Positions 9,699 to 19,096 are shown, counted from the first letter of the stretch. The stretch is DNA of 64,000 bases from Amycolatopsis rubida (GCF_900115345.1 NZ_FOWC01000012.1:1-64000), one strand, 5' to 3'. Notes: generated by a model not told the origin, from the sequence alone. A program made the numbers and translations.

Positions 9699-10811
9699 TC
9701 ATCTCGTCCCGCTCGGCGGTCCCGGTCTTCGCCCCGCGCCAGGCTCCTCAGCGCTCCCCGGATCCGGCGGCGGAGAGAGCCCCAGATCCGCCGCTGTGCT
9801 GAAGTCGGCGAGGCCGGTCAGTCTCGCCGGATCCGTGCCGATGTTCCAGGCGGTCTGCAACAGCTGCGCCACCACATGCTCCGGATCTGCTTCCACTGCG
9901 TTCGCCAGCGCCATTCCGGCGAGCGCGCCTTCCCCGCGCATCAGGGCGGTATAGCCGAGATGCAGCGCGGCCTCGGCCCGGTGCGGCGGAGGCAGTTCGC
10001 GGACCAGCGTCAGCCACACTTCCTCGGCCTCGCGGGTCAGCGACGTGTGCGGCGGGACCGCGAGGGCCAGGCAGGCGTCGCGGATGGGGGTGAGCATCAG
10101 CGCGTGAGCGAGCCGGGCGGCCTGGTCGTCGTCGGGAGGACCCTCGCCTCGGCGGTGGCGGAGGAACGCGTCGCGGAGTTCAGTGACCGCGGCGTCCAGG
10201 ACATCGCGTGCGGACATGCCTGGACCGCACAACGGTTCCGGGGAGGACGCCAGCAGGTCAGCGCGGCGGGCGATCGCTTCCGGGGAGCGGGGTTCCAGCA
10301 CCGCAGCCAGTTCTTCGCGGCTGCGGAAGACCACGAAACCAGCCTCGGTGGTCGCGGCGGCGACGACGGTTTCCTGCGGATCGGGCAGAACACCGCCGCA
10401 GTCCGGATCCCGGTAGCACGACCATGGCGCACCGGGTTCGATCTCGGAGGTCCACAGTGCGTGGAACAGGCGGAGGTTGTGCCGTGCCAAGCCGCGTTCC
10501 AGCTCGGCCGCGAATGGCTGGTGGGGTGGGCCGTTTTCATCCGCTGAACCGCCGACGATGACGACGGTGACACCGTTGTGCTCGGGATCGTCGAAGCGCG
10601 GGATCAGTGCATCCGCTTGCTGTGCTTGGAATTCACGCGGCGGAAGATCGGCGCGCACCATCAGGCCGATCGTCGTGCCGGGGACGCGGTGGCCCAGCAG
10701 CACGAGAGAATCAGCGGGACGGAAACCGAGCAGGTACGGAAGCGAGGCGATGAGGTCGGCCGGGTTGCTGAGGGTGGCCCGGGAGATGCCGGGCGGCGTC
10801 GAGGTGGTCAC
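9699..10811 (-). CDS. DUF4192 family protein
   Basis: The product is about 370 aa. Its N-terminus (SNPADLIASLPYLLGFRPADSLVLLGH) is the hallmark of the DUF4192 family, which is widespread in actinobacteria and has no assigned biochemical role. No signal peptide or membrane segment is visible, and the C-terminal 30 residues are Pro/Gly-rich. The start is uncertain. The GTG at 10811 has GGAGG very close upstream. A GTG at 10853 would add 14 residues but lacks a ribosome-binding site. Confidence 0.8.
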   Translation of the reverse strand: MTTSTPPGISRATLSNPADLIASLPYLLGFRPADSLVLLGHRVPGTTIGLMVRADLPPREFQAQQADALIPRFDDPEHNGVTVVIVGGSADENGPPHQPFAAELERGLARHNLRLFHALWTSEIEPGAPWSCYRDPDCGGVLPDPQETVVAAATTEAGFVVFRSREELAAVLEPRSPEAIARRADLLASSPEPLCGPGMSARDVLDAAVTELRDAFLRHRRGEGPPDDDQAARLAHALMLTPIRDACLALAVPPHTSLTREAEEVWLTLVRELPPPHRAEAALHLGYTALMRGEGALAGMALANAVEADPEHVVAQLLQTAWNIGTDPARLTGLADFSTAADLGLSPPPDPGSAEEPGAGRRPGPPSGTR

Positions 10812-10861
10812 GCCTCCACTGTGCGCCGCGAACCGGCGAACCGGGGCCGGCACGGCAAATC

Positions 10862-10959
10862 TGTGGACGGCCGCAGGCGGTTGTGGACAATCACGTCACC
10901 AGGCAAGAGAAGCACCGGAAAATGTCAGTGCGGTGTGCATCGGCAGCAACTGTCCACAA
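10862..10959. promoter_or_regulatory. Three DnaA-box-like TGTGGAC elements
   Basis: The gap between the divergent ends of the DUF4192 gene and the M23 terminator contains TGTGGACGG (10862), TGTGGACAA (10882) and TGTCCACAA (10951, opposite orientation). The second matches the actinobacterial DnaA box TTGTCCACA read in reverse. Function is not shown. Confidence 0.35.
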
Positions 10960-10966
10960 CAGGCAA

Positions 10967-10999
10967 ATGCTGCCGGAGCCGGCCAGGCTCCGGCAGCAT
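10967..10999 (-). terminator. Stem-loop terminator of the M23 peptidase gene
   Basis: A perfect 14-bp stem (10967-10980 paired with 10986-10999) with a 5-base loop lies 14 bp after the stop of the M23 gene. On the minus strand it is followed by only a short T run (TTTG), so it resembles the L-shaped terminators common in actinobacteria. Confidence 0.75.
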
Positions 11000-11012
11000 C
11001 GGCGGACAACGC

Positions 11013-11864
11013 TCAACCGCAGTGTTCGAACGGGCTTTCGTATGCGGACGAGCCGACCGAGCCGCCCCACTTGACGCACGTGGAGCCGGCGCTCTTCTTC
11101 ACCGGGCCCGCGTAGTAGGTGAAGCTCCCGGAATCCGTCGCCCTGGCCGAGCCCTTCACCTCCAGGAACGCCGAAACCGGGCTGGCCGTCCCGAGGGAAA
11201 CCGCCTTCAGGGTCGTCACGCAGTTCTGTTTGGAGGACGAGTTGTACAGCAGGTACGCGGTGCCCGCCGTCCCCAGCGCCTGCTGGTCGATCACCGAGAA
11301 ACCCGACCCGCACACCTGCGTCGCCGAGTACGGGTTGCCGCCGCAGCCGTTCTTGCTCGTGAAGTCCTTCTTGCCGTAGTACGGCACCGCGACGCCGTTG
11401 AGCACGGCCTTCTGCGTCACGCCGTTGAGGTTTTCTTCGAAATGCAGGTGCGGGCCGGTCACCCCGCCGGTCGCGCCCGCCTTGCCGATCTCCTTGCCCA
11501 GCGCAACGCTCTGGCCCACCGACACTTCCTGCGCGGACAGGTGCGCGTACCGGGTCCGCCAGCCGCCGCCGTGGTCCAGTTCGATCCAGCGGCCGTAGCT
11601 GGTGCTGCCCTCGTTCGCGACGCGCGTGACTTTCCCCGACGCGGCCGCGAGCACTGGCATGCCGGTGATGCCGGACTTCTGGAAGTCGACCGAGTTGGCC
11701 GGGTTGTGGCCGCTGAAGGTCGCCGCGGTGACCGTGACGCCGCATTTGAACGGCACCTGGAAGTTGGGGGCCGCGGCCGCCGTCGACTGGGCGGCGAGCG
11801 TCAGGCCGCACGCGGGCAGGGCCACCGCGGCCGCGACCGCCGCGAACCGTCTCAATCTGGACAT
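11013..11864 (-). CDS. Secreted M23 (LytM-type) metallopeptidase
   Basis: The product is 283 aa. A signal peptide (about 1-32, ending AAAAP) precedes an M23 domain at about 45-145 with the zinc ligands His53, Asp60 and His141, the second His of the pair in GPHLHFE. His108 in YAHLS is the expected catalytic histidine. M23 enzymes cut peptidoglycan cross-bridges or Gly-rich peptides outside the cell. A Cys-containing C-terminal region of about 110 residues (six cysteines counted from residue 154 on) has no domain I can name; it may bind the wall or be disulfide-stabilised. The start at 11864 has an excellent AGGAGG site 8 bases upstream. The gene diverges from a two-component sensor gene. Confidence 0.88.
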   Translation of the reverse strand: MSRLRRFAAVAAAVALPACGLTLAAQSTAAAAPNFQVPFKCGVTVTAATFSGHNPANSVDFQKSGITGMPVLAAASGKVTRVANEGSTSYGRWIELDHGGGWRTRYAHLSAQEVSVGQSVALGKEIGKAGATGGVTGPHLHFEENLNGVTQKAVLNGVAVPYYGKKDFTSKNGCGGNPYSATQVCGSGFSVIDQQALGTAGTAYLLYNSSSKQNCVTTLKAVSLGTASPVSAFLEVKGSARATDSGSFTYYAGPVKKSAGSTCVKWGGSVGSSAYESPFEHCG

Positions 11865-11955
11865 GGGGCGTACCTCCTGGTGGGGGAAATGTCCGAGCGC
11901 CTCCAGCCAAGCCCGAACCAGTACATTTTCCGTACAAGACGACTCGGGAGGGCCC

Positions 11956-13092
11956 ATGGGCACACCGGCGGCCCCGCTCGCGAAGGCGAGGCGGCGGTTC
12001 GAGGGCGCCGACTGGGTGCGCTGGGGCCTGCTCGGCGTGCCCGCCCTGTTCGCGATCCCGAACGCGCGGCCGTGGACGTGGCCGCTGATCGGGCTGGTCC
12101 TCCTGCTGTCGGTCCCGGCGCTCTGGCTCACCCGGGAGTCGCGGCCGAGCTGGCTGATGCCCGCGACCATGGTCGCCGTCGTCGCCGCGGCAGGCGCTCT
12201 CTGGGTCCTGCAGCCGAGCAGCTGGACCTCGACGACGATGTTCGGCGCCGCCTTCTACACCCTCCGCGTGAGCGGCCGGATCGCCGCGGCGGCCGCGCTG
12301 GTGGTGGCCTCGGCGGCAATCGTCACCTGGTCGATCGTCTACGACCTCGACTGGCTGAACGCACTCGCCCTCTTCGCGGTCCTGGTCGTGATGATCCTGC
12401 TCGCCGCCAATCGCCGCGGGCGCGCGGAACGGCTGGAACAGACCGAACTCGCGCTCGCCAGGGCCCAGACCGCCAGCGAGGAGCACGCCCGCGCGGCCGC
12501 CCTCGCCGAACGCACGCGCATCGCTCGTGAGTTGCACGACGTCCTCGCGCACTCCCTCGCCGGTCTCGCGCTCAACCTTCAAGGCGCGCGCCTGATGATG
12601 GTTCGCGACGGTGCGAGCGAAGAGTCTCTCGCGCAGATAGAACGCGCGCAAAAACTAGCGACGGACGGTCTCGCCGAAGCACGCAAGGCCGTCGCCGCGC
12701 TGCGCGAAGACCCCATACCCGTCGAGCGCTCGGTCTCAGACCTTCTAGCCGCGTACAGGCTCGACACTGGCTCTCGCGCCGACATGGTGATCGAGGGCGA
12801 ACCACGTGAGCTAGACGCAGCTGTTGGTACGACGCTCGTACGCGCCGTACAGGAAGCCCTCGTCAACTCGCGCAAGCATGCCGCAGGTCCCGCCGTAGAC
12901 GTCACAGTGGCTTTCAAGAACGACGAAGTCGACTTAACGATCGTCGATCACCAGGGCCGCCGTCCACCGGAGCCGCCGTCGCCGGGATACGGTTTGCGAG
13001 GCATGGGCGAACGGGTCGCGCTGTTGAACGGGAAGCTCGAATGCGGCCCCGGGGAGGACGGATGGCGGATTCAGCTGACGGTACCGGCGTGA
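11956..13092 (+). CDS. NarL-type sensor histidine kinase (HisKA_3)
   Basis: The product is 378 aa. Several transmembrane helices fill residues 20-152. A coiled segment (155-185) is followed by the dimerisation and phospho-acceptor helix RIARELHDVLAHSLAGL (His194), and a HATPase domain lies at the C-terminus (ALVNSRKHA and GYGLRGMGERV). This is the HPK7 family, which pairs with NarL/LuxR response regulators; the next gene is one. There is almost no extracytoplasmic loop, so the signal is probably sensed in the membrane. The ATG at 11956 follows GGGAGGG. The first coding third of the HATPase half uses more A/T-ending codons than its neighbours. Confidence 0.9.
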   Translation: MGTPAAPLAKARRRFEGADWVRWGLLGVPALFAIPNARPWTWPLIGLVLLLSVPALWLTRESRPSWLMPATMVAVVAAAGALWVLQPSSWTSTTMFGAAFYTLRVSGRIAAAAALVVASAAIVTWSIVYDLDWLNALALFAVLVVMILLAANRRGRAERLEQTELALARAQTASEEHARAAALAERTRIARELHDVLAHSLAGLALNLQGARLMMVRDGASEESLAQIERAQKLATDGLAEARKAVAALREDPIPVERSVSDLLAAYRLDTGSRADMVIEGEPRELDAAVGTTLVRAVQEALVNSRKHAAGPAVDVTVAFKNDEVDLTIVDHQGRRPPEPPSPGYGLRGMGERVALLNGKLECGPGEDGWRIQLTVPA

Positions 13093-13730
13093 CGCTGCGC
13101 GTAGTGCTGGCCGACGATCAGGCTGTAGTGCGCGAAGGCCTCGTTACGCTTCTCGGGCTGCTGCCCGGCATCGAGGTGGTAGGCGCGGCCGCAGACGGCG
13201 TACAGGCTCTCGATCTTGTCGCTGAACACCAGCCGGACGTGCTGCTCGTCGACCTGCGCATGCCGAACCGCGACGGCGTCGAGACGACTGAGCTGGTCCG
13301 TGCGCAGCATCCGAAGACCGAAGTCGTCGTCCTCACCACCTACGCCGACGACGATTCCCTGCTCGCCGCGCTCAAAGCCGGTGCCCGCGGGTTTCTCACC
13401 AAGGACGCTGACGCCGATGCGATCGTCCGTGCCCTCCGCTCAGCGGCCGCTGGTCAGTCCACTGTGGACGGCGCGCTCCAGCAACGGCTGGTAGCCGCCG
13501 CGACGAGCCGCGCGCCGGTACGCACGAAGGAGCTGGAAGGCCTCACCGCGCGCGAGGTCGAGGTGTTGCGGCTGATCGCGGCCGGCCTGTCGAACACAGA
13601 GATCGCGCGCACCCTCGTGGTCAGCGAGGCGACGGTGAAGACGCACGTCAATCACCTGTTCGCCAAGGCAGGCCTGCGCGACCGCGCGCAGGCCGTCGCC
13701 TTCGCCTACCGAGCCGGGATCGCCGAGTAG
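13089..13730 (+). CDS. NarL/LuxR-family response regulator
   Basis: The product is 213 aa. A receiver domain occupies 1-120 with phospho-acceptor Asp55 (VLLVDLRMP) and Lys in the FLTKDADAD segment. A LuxR-type helix-turn-helix follows at about 148-205 (LTAREVEVLRLIAAGLSNTEIA). It is the partner of the upstream sensor kinase; the GTG start overlaps the kinase stop as GTGA. An ATG at 13062 with GGGGAGG upstream would give nine extra residues and is a real alternative. The 3' end overlaps the convergent S15 peptidase gene by 25 bp. Confidence 0.9.
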   Translation: MTLRVVLADDQAVVREGLVTLLGLLPGIEVVGAAADGVQALDLVAEHQPDVLLVDLRMPNRDGVETTELVRAQHPKTEVVVLTTYADDDSLLAALKAGARGFLTKDADADAIVRALRSAAAGQSTVDGALQQRLVAAATSRAPVRTKELEGLTAREVEVLRLIAAGLSNTEIARTLVVSEATVKTHVNHLFAKAGLRDRAQAVAFAYRAGIAE

Positions 13731-15475
13731 AACGCCTTCTTCCCGCCGACGATCGGCAGCTTCACCGTCGTCCCGGTCAGCTCCAGCGCCAGTCCGGCAC
13801 CAGGTTTCGGCCGCAGCGTGAAGTCGTGGTCGCTGGAGGCCAGCACGAACTCCAGGCGATGTCCGGCGGCCACGATGTAGTCCTTCGGCATCAGCGAAAC
13901 CTCGATGCGGTACCGCTGTCCGGGGGTGATCGGCGACGTGACCGACGGGCTGACCCGGTTCTGCGGATCCGTCCAGCCGCGGCTGATCACGTGGGAAGTG
14001 CCGTCCGGCGCACGGTCCAGCAGCACCGCGGTGACGTTCGCGGCCGGGCGGTCGAAGGACAGCTGGAGCTCGGCCTTCGCGGTGCCGGACAACCGGAGCG
14101 GCTCCGTGGTCGCCGAAGTACGGTAGCGCAAGCGGTTCCCGGACGACGCCGCGTCGGCGAGCTGCTCGATCTTCTTGCTCGCGTCGTCGGCCAGCGTCTC
14201 GACGGCCGGACGGCCGGGCACGGGCTGCCGGTCGAGCGCCCCGGTAGAACGTCCGCCCGGCCACGGGTGCAGCTCGACGTCGGACGTGCCCGGCGCGGGC
14301 CATTCCGCCTCGTCGACCCACGACTTGTCCTCGCGCTGAACGGTCGCCTTCGGCTCGCGCTCGATCCCGTTGCCGACCCCGTAGAGGTAGTGCGACAGCC
14401 ACTTGTTCAGCGTCGTGAGCCAGACGTCGCGGCGCAGCGAAATCGGGTCCGCGTGACCGGACTGGTGCAGCCAGATCTTGTGCTCGACGCCGTGCTTCTT
14501 CAGCGCTTCGTACCAGGTGGCGACCTGCTCGGTCTTCACGTTCCAGTCGTTGAGCCCGTGCACCGCGAGCACCGAAGCGTGCACCTTGCCGACGTCGTTG
14601 CGGTAGTTCCGCACGTCCCAGAACTGGCTGTAATCTCCTGTCACGCGGTCCTGCGCGGCAGTGAGGCCGTCGAGTACCGGACGGCAGATCTGCTGGTCAG
14701 CGCGCGAGTAGACGTACCCGGCGAGCACATCCGCGTCCTCGCCTTGATACCCGCCGGCAGCCACGACCGCCCCGGCGTTGCGGTAGTAGCCGTACCAGCT
14801 TGAAATGGCGGCGATCGGCACGATCGTTTCGAGCCCTTCGACCCCGGTGCTGGCCACCGCGTTGGGCAGCGTGCCGTTGTACGACACGCCCATCATGCCG
14901 GTCTTCCCGGTGCTCCAGCTCGCCGCGGCGGGCGCTCCGGCCTTGTCGTGCGCCTCAGCGCGGCCGTTCAGCCAGTCGACGACCGAGCGCGCGCCGATCG
15001 TCTCGTTCACGTCGCCGGTCGTCGGACAGCCGGTCGACAACCCGGTGCCGAGGGATTCGCCGTACACCACAGCGAATCCGCGTGCGGTGAAGTAGTCCTG
15101 GTAGCTCCAGCCGATCGGTGCCGCGACGTGCGGGCCCGGCACGTACAGCTCGGTGTCGACGTTGTGGTTAGGTACGTCGTTGCCGCCCGCGAAGTACGGG
15201 CTCGCCTCGTACACGACCGGCACCTTCATGCCCTGCTCCGTGGCGTGCGGACGCACCACTTGCGCGTGTACGAGGTCAGGCTTGCCGTCGTGGTCGCTGT
15301 CGACGGGTGCGGTGACCCAGACGTCCTCGCGGACGACGTCAGCCGGATCGAAGACCGGCTGCGCCTGACCGTCGGTGAACACCGGCGCTGGCGGCGAAGC
15401 AGCTTCAGCGACCGCGGGCACGGACAACGTGGCCACTGCGACGAAAACGGCAGCGACCCGGGTGGCAACTCCCAC
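13706..15475 (-). CDS. Secreted S15 family X-Pro dipeptidyl-peptidase
   Basis: The product is about 589 aa. A signal peptide (1-26, ending AVAEAA) leads into an alpha/beta-hydrolase domain with nucleophile Ser198 in MMGVSYNGT, then the C-terminal jelly-roll domain typical of the CocE/PepX family (GQRYRIEVSLMPKDYIVAAGHRLEFVL). Such enzymes release X-Pro dipeptides from peptides outside the cell. The GTG at 15475 has GGGGG upstream and gives a clean signal peptide; a TTG at 15532 would add 19 residues. The gene converges on and overlaps the response-regulator gene. Confidence 0.85.
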   Translation of the reverse strand: MGVATRVAAVFVAVATLSVPAVAEAASPPAPVFTDGQAQPVFDPADVVREDVWVTAPVDSDHDGKPDLVHAQVVRPHATEQGMKVPVVYEASPYFAGGNDVPNHNVDTELYVPGPHVAAPIGWSYQDYFTARGFAVVYGESLGTGLSTGCPTTGDVNETIGARSVVDWLNGRAEAHDKAGAPAAASWSTGKTGMMGVSYNGTLPNAVASTGVEGLETIVPIAAISSWYGYYRNAGAVVAAGGYQGEDADVLAGYVYSRADQQICRPVLDGLTAAQDRVTGDYSQFWDVRNYRNDVGKVHASVLAVHGLNDWNVKTEQVATWYEALKKHGVEHKIWLHQSGHADPISLRRDVWLTTLNKWLSHYLYGVGNGIEREPKATVQREDKSWVDEAEWPAPGTSDVELHPWPGGRSTGALDRQPVPGRPAVETLADDASKKIEQLADAASSGNRLRYRTSATTEPLRLSGTAKAELQLSFDRPAANVTAVLLDRAPDGTSHVISRGWTDPQNRVSPSVTSPITPGQRYRIEVSLMPKDYIVAAGHRLEFVLASSDHDFTLRPKPGAGLALELTGTTVKLPIVGGKKAFYSAIPAR

Positions 15476-15560
15476 CAGAACCCCCAAGCTGGACGAAGCA
15501 GGCGAGCAAGTTGAGAGTTCCGTCAACCGCAACTCGCGTCAACCGACTAACGTCGGAGCC

Positions 15561-17081
15561 ATGGACGCACCGATAGTCACGGTCACGGTCTATCCGCAAC
15601 ACGCGCGCGTCACCCGCCGCTGTCAAGTCACTCCGGCCGACGGGTCCCGCGTAGAGATCACGGGTCTCCCCCTGTCGCTCGACGCTGCTTCGGTGCGCGT
15701 CAGCGGCGCGGGCGACGCGTTGGTCACGGGCGTCGACGTCGCGTACGCGCAACACGCCGCGCCAGCCGACCCAACGCTGCGCGCGCTCGTGGAGCAGCGT
15801 CGCGCGGACCAGGCGACTGTCGATGAGGTCGTGGACGACGAGAGCGCAGCGGCAGCGCGCGTCGACCTGTTGACCGGAGTCTCGCGACGCAGCGGAGCAA
15901 GCTTCGCGAAGGCGTTGGCTGGAGGTGACGCGGAACCGGGGCGTGTCCAGGAAGTGAGCGAAGCACTCAGCACGCAGTTAGCCGCAGCGCTCAAGGAACG
16001 TCGCGCGCTCGCCACGCGGTTGGAGCGGCTGCGCGAAGACCTCGCCGCGCTCGACCGTCAGATCGAAACTCGCAGTGCACAGTCCGAACAGGACAGTTCC
16101 ACGATCGTGGTGGAGCTGGAATCCCCCGCCGCCGCCGAAATCGAACTGTCCTATGTGGTTCCGGGCGCGCGCTGGGAACCCGGGTACGACGTCCGAGTAC
16201 GCGGCACCGACGTCACCGTCACCTCCTACGGACTGGTCAGCCAGCACACCGGCGAGGACTGGCCGGAGTGCGAGCTGACGCTGTCCACCGCCCGCCCGGC
16301 GAACACCGTCGTGATCCCGGAACTCCAGCCCTGGTACCTGGATCGGCAGCAGCCGGAGCGGCGCTCGATGGTGCCGCACGCACCCGCTGCGATGGCGTAC
16401 GGCGGTGCCGCGCCCGCTGGTCGCGACGGCTTCGCCGCGCACGTCGCCGAAGTCGAGCAAGGCACCACCGCGGTCACCTTCCGCCCTGCCCGTCCGGTCG
16501 CGATCCCGTCCGGCGCGCAAGGCCACCGGACGACGCTCGCGCAGCTGGACTTCACCGCGGAGCTGGACTACGTGACCGCGCCGACGCAGGCCGAAGAGGC
16601 ATACCTGCGCGCGAAGGTGGTCAACACCGGCGAGCACACGCTCCGCGCCGGTCGCGCCGCGGTGTTCCACGAAGCCGAGTTCGTCGGCAGCACACAGCTG
16701 GAACTGTGGGCACCCGGCGAGGAACGCGAACTCGCGCTGGGCGTCGACGACCGGATCCGCGTCGAACGCGAACTGGTCAAGCGCAGTGCCGGCAAGGCGA
16801 CGTTCTCCGCACAACGCCGCCGCGAAGCCGACTACCTGACGACGGTGACCAACCACAGCCCGCGCGAAGCCGTGGTGGCCGTGCTGGACCAGGCCCCGGT
16901 CTCGCGGGACGACGCGATCACCGTGCGGGACCTGCGGCTCGAACCGGAGCCGGTCGAGCGCACCGAGCTGGGCCAGTTCACTTGGCAGCTCACGATCGCG
17001 CCCGGAGCGTCCGCGACGGTCTCGCTCGGCTACCGGGTGGACGTCGCGAAGGGCGTCGAACTCAGCGGCTGGCGCGAGTGA
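15561..17081 (+). CDS. MuiA-like DUF4139 domain protein
   Basis: The product is 506 aa. An N-terminal DUF4140-like domain (VTVYPQHARVTRR and later VEITGLPLSLD) is followed by a coiled-coil segment rich in Glu/Arg (about 75-170) and a C-terminal DUF4139 beta-rich domain (LSYVVPGARWEPGYDVRV to the end). Proteins of this architecture are called mucoidy inhibitor A, but the molecular function is unknown. No signal peptide is visible. The first 500 bp use noticeably more A/T-ending codons than the rest. It diverges from the S15 gene and converges with the CBS gene (4-bp gap). Confidence 0.85.
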   Translation: MDAPIVTVTVYPQHARVTRRCQVTPADGSRVEITGLPLSLDAASVRVSGAGDALVTGVDVAYAQHAAPADPTLRALVEQRRADQATVDEVVDDESAAAARVDLLTGVSRRSGASFAKALAGGDAEPGRVQEVSEALSTQLAAALKERRALATRLERLREDLAALDRQIETRSAQSEQDSSTIVVELESPAAAEIELSYVVPGARWEPGYDVRVRGTDVTVTSYGLVSQHTGEDWPECELTLSTARPANTVVIPELQPWYLDRQQPERRSMVPHAPAAMAYGGAAPAGRDGFAAHVAEVEQGTTAVTFRPARPVAIPSGAQGHRTTLAQLDFTAELDYVTAPTQAEEAYLRAKVVNTGEHTLRAGRAAVFHEAEFVGSTQLELWAPGEERELALGVDDRIRVERELVKRSAGKATFSAQRRREADYLTTVTNHSPREAVVAVLDQAPVSRDDAITVRDLRLEPEPVERTELGQFTWQLTIAPGASATVSLGYRVDVAKGVELSGWRE

Positions 17082-17085
17082 CGCG

Positions 17086-17517
17086 TCAACCCTGGGAGAT
17101 GTAGGCCTCCAGCTGTTCCTGGCTCTGTTCCAGCTGCTCCATCCGGATCTTCACCACGTCGCCGATGCTCACGATGCCGGCCAGGCGCCCGTCGTCGAGC
17201 ACCGGCACGTGCCGGATCCGCCGCTGCGTCATCACGACGCTGAGCTCGTCCACCGGATCGTCCGGGGTGCAGCTGGCGACCAGGGTGGTCATGATGTCCG
17301 CGACCGGTCCTTGCAGGACGGCGGGTCCGTGGTCGTTGAGCCTGCGCACGACGTCGCGTTCGGACACGATCCCGGCGATCCCGCCTTCGGCGTCCACCAC
17401 GACCATCGCGCCGACGTTGTGCCGGGCGAGTCCCGTCAGCAGCTCGGCGACCGTCGTCCCCGGCGACACGGTGGCGACCGTCGCGCCCTTGCGCTGAAGC
17501 ACATCCGCAATCCGCAT
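17086..17517 (-). CDS. Small tandem CBS domain protein
   Basis: The product is 143 aa and is made almost entirely of two CBS motifs (about 8-60 and 73-125), each ending in the GIVSERDVV/GIVSIGDVV pattern. Paired CBS motifs form a Bateman module that binds adenine nucleotides and regulates partner proteins. No enzymatic domain is fused to it, so the partner is unknown. A Gln/Glu-rich tail follows. It stands alone, convergent with the MuiA-like gene. Confidence 0.88.
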   Translation of the reverse strand: MRIADVLQRKGATVATVSPGTTVAELLTGLARHNVGAMVVVDAEGGIAGIVSERDVVRRLNDHGPAVLQGPVADIMTTLVASCTPDDPVDELSVVMTQRRIRHVPVLDDGRLAGIVSIGDVVKIRMEQLEQSQEQLEAYISQG

Positions 17518-17615
17518 GGCGATGCCCTCTCCTCGGTGAGTCGGGTCACATCAGGTTAGGGCCCCGGTGCCGACTGCGAAAGTCCGGCGGGATGCGTCCG
17601 TTCGTGGTAACCGGC

Positions 17616-19034
17616 TCATCCGGGCCTGCTGTCGAACACCCGGCGCAACCGGGCGAGACCGGGTCCGATCTCCTCCGCCGCGATCGCGCCGTAACCGAAC
17701 AGCAGCCCGTGCCGCCGTGCCGCCACGGAGAAGTCGCCGAGCGAAAACAGCCGGACGCCCGCCCCGGACGCCTCCCGCGCGAAGCCGCGCAAATCCCGAT
17801 CCGCCGACGCGCTCAGGTGCAGCCCCGCCGACGCCGGAACCGGCTCCAGCACATCGCCGAATTCCGCACGAAGGCAGTCGACGAGGAGGTCGTGGCGGGC
17901 ACGGTAGACGCCGCGCATCCGGCGGACGTGCCGGGCGAACCCGCCTTCCGCGATGAACGCCGCGACCACCGCCTGTTCGATGCCCGGGGAATGCCAGTCG
18001 GCGAGGTACTTCGCCTTGACGATCGCTTCGGCCAGAGCGGGTGGCGCGGCGAGGAAACCCAGTCGCAGCGCGGGAGACAGGACCTTCGAGAACGAGCCGA
18101 CGTAGACCACCCGGCCGGGAGAATCCAAGCTGTGCAACGGTTCCAGCGGTCGCCCGGAGTAGCGGAACTCGGTGTCGTAATCGTCCTCGACTACGACTGC
18201 CCCGTTTTCTTCAGCCCAATCGAGCAGCTCTCGCCGGCGAGACGGCGACATCGCGACACCGAGCGGATACTGGTGCGAAGGCGTCACGTGCACCAGGCGA
18301 GTGCCCGGCGGGATCGCGTCGACCACGATGCCCTCGTCGTCCACCGGAACCGGCGCGACGCGCACCCCGAGCGTGCCCAGCAGCAGGCGCGGCGGCGGGT
18401 ACCCGGGATCCTCGACGGCAGCCAGGTCGCCGGGCCGCAACAGGACCCGCGCGACGAGGTCGATCGTCTGTTGCGCGCCCGAAGTGATCACGAGGTGTTC
18501 CGGTCGCACGCGAACATTCCGGGAAACCGCGAGGTGCCTCGCGAGTTCGGTGCGCAACCGAGGATCGCCCTGGGGTTCGCCGTAAGTCATCAGTTCCGCG
18601 CGGGAACTGCGCAACGCCTGGGTCGTCAGCCGACGCCAGGTGTCGAACGGGAACAGCCGCACGTCCGGTACTCCGGCCCGGAAATCGAACTCCGGCGGGG
18701 TGGTGAACGCTTTCGGCGGCGCGGGCACGTCTGTCCACTCCGGACGCGGCTGGACGCCCTCCGCCGTCCCAGCCGGTTCGGCAGGCCGCGGTGCGGCACC
18801 GGCCCGCACGTAAGTACCGGCTCCGACTCGACCGTCGAGAAATCCTTCCGCGGCGAGGCGTTCGTACGCCGCGGTGACAGTGGTGCGCGAGACGGCCAGC
18901 TGCTGCGCCAGTTCCCGGGTCGGCGGCAGCATGTCGCCGTCGCGGAGCCGCCCGTCGAGCACCGCTTCGCGGATCTGGCGGTAGATCTCGTCGCGATGGC
19001 CGCGAGTGCCGGACAGGTCCAGGTGCAGGTCCAC
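17616..19034 (-). CDS. MocR-family PLP-dependent transcriptional regulator
   Basis: The product is 472 aa. A GntR-type winged helix (1-76, VSRTTVTAAYERLAAEGFL) is linked to an aminotransferase fold-type I domain. The PLP lysine is Lys317 in YVGSFSKVLSPALRLG, and the cofactor-contacting motifs VEDPGYPPPR and VVEDDYDTEF are present. MocR proteins sense pyridoxal phosphate or amino compounds; PdxR is the best known branch. The gene is divergent from a DinB-like gene, and the gap contains a matching pair of half-sites (19047-19096), so it probably regulates itself and that neighbour. Confidence 0.9.
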   Translation of the reverse strand: MDLHLDLSGTRGHRDEIYRQIREAVLDGRLRDGDMLPPTRELAQQLAVSRTTVTAAYERLAAEGFLDGRVGAGTYVRAGAAPRPAEPAGTAEGVQPRPEWTDVPAPPKAFTTPPEFDFRAGVPDVRLFPFDTWRRLTTQALRSSRAELMTYGEPQGDPRLRTELARHLAVSRNVRVRPEHLVITSGAQQTIDLVARVLLRPGDLAAVEDPGYPPPRLLLGTLGVRVAPVPVDDEGIVVDAIPPGTRLVHVTPSHQYPLGVAMSPSRRRELLDWAEENGAVVVEDDYDTEFRYSGRPLEPLHSLDSPGRVVYVGSFSKVLSPALRLGFLAAPPALAEAIVKAKYLADWHSPGIEQAVVAAFIAEGGFARHVRRMRGVYRARHDLLVDCLRAEFGDVLEPVPASAGLHLSASADRDLRGFAREASGAGVRLFSLGDFSVAARRHGLLFGYGAIAAEEIGPGLARLRRVFDSRPG

Positions 19035-19046
19035 GCGTCCAGCCTA

Positions 19047-19096
19047 GATTGGTCCACCGCAGCTGGCTCCGCTTTGGCTCTCTTCCTGGACCGATC
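19047..19096. promoter_or_regulatory. Paired inverted half-sites, candidate MocR operator
   Basis: GATTGGTCCA (19047-19056) and TGGACCGATC (19087-19096) form a 10-bp inverted repeat with one mismatch and a 30-bp spacer. It fills the 81-bp gap between the MocR gene and the divergent DinB-like gene. Widely spaced half-sites of the GGTCCA type are usual for MocR regulators. Confidence 0.6.

Noticed and set aside
17545..17565. Possible IdeR (iron) box upstream of the CBS gene
   Set aside because: CAGGTTAGG matches only the left half of TTAGGTTAGGCTAACCTAA; the right half does not match.
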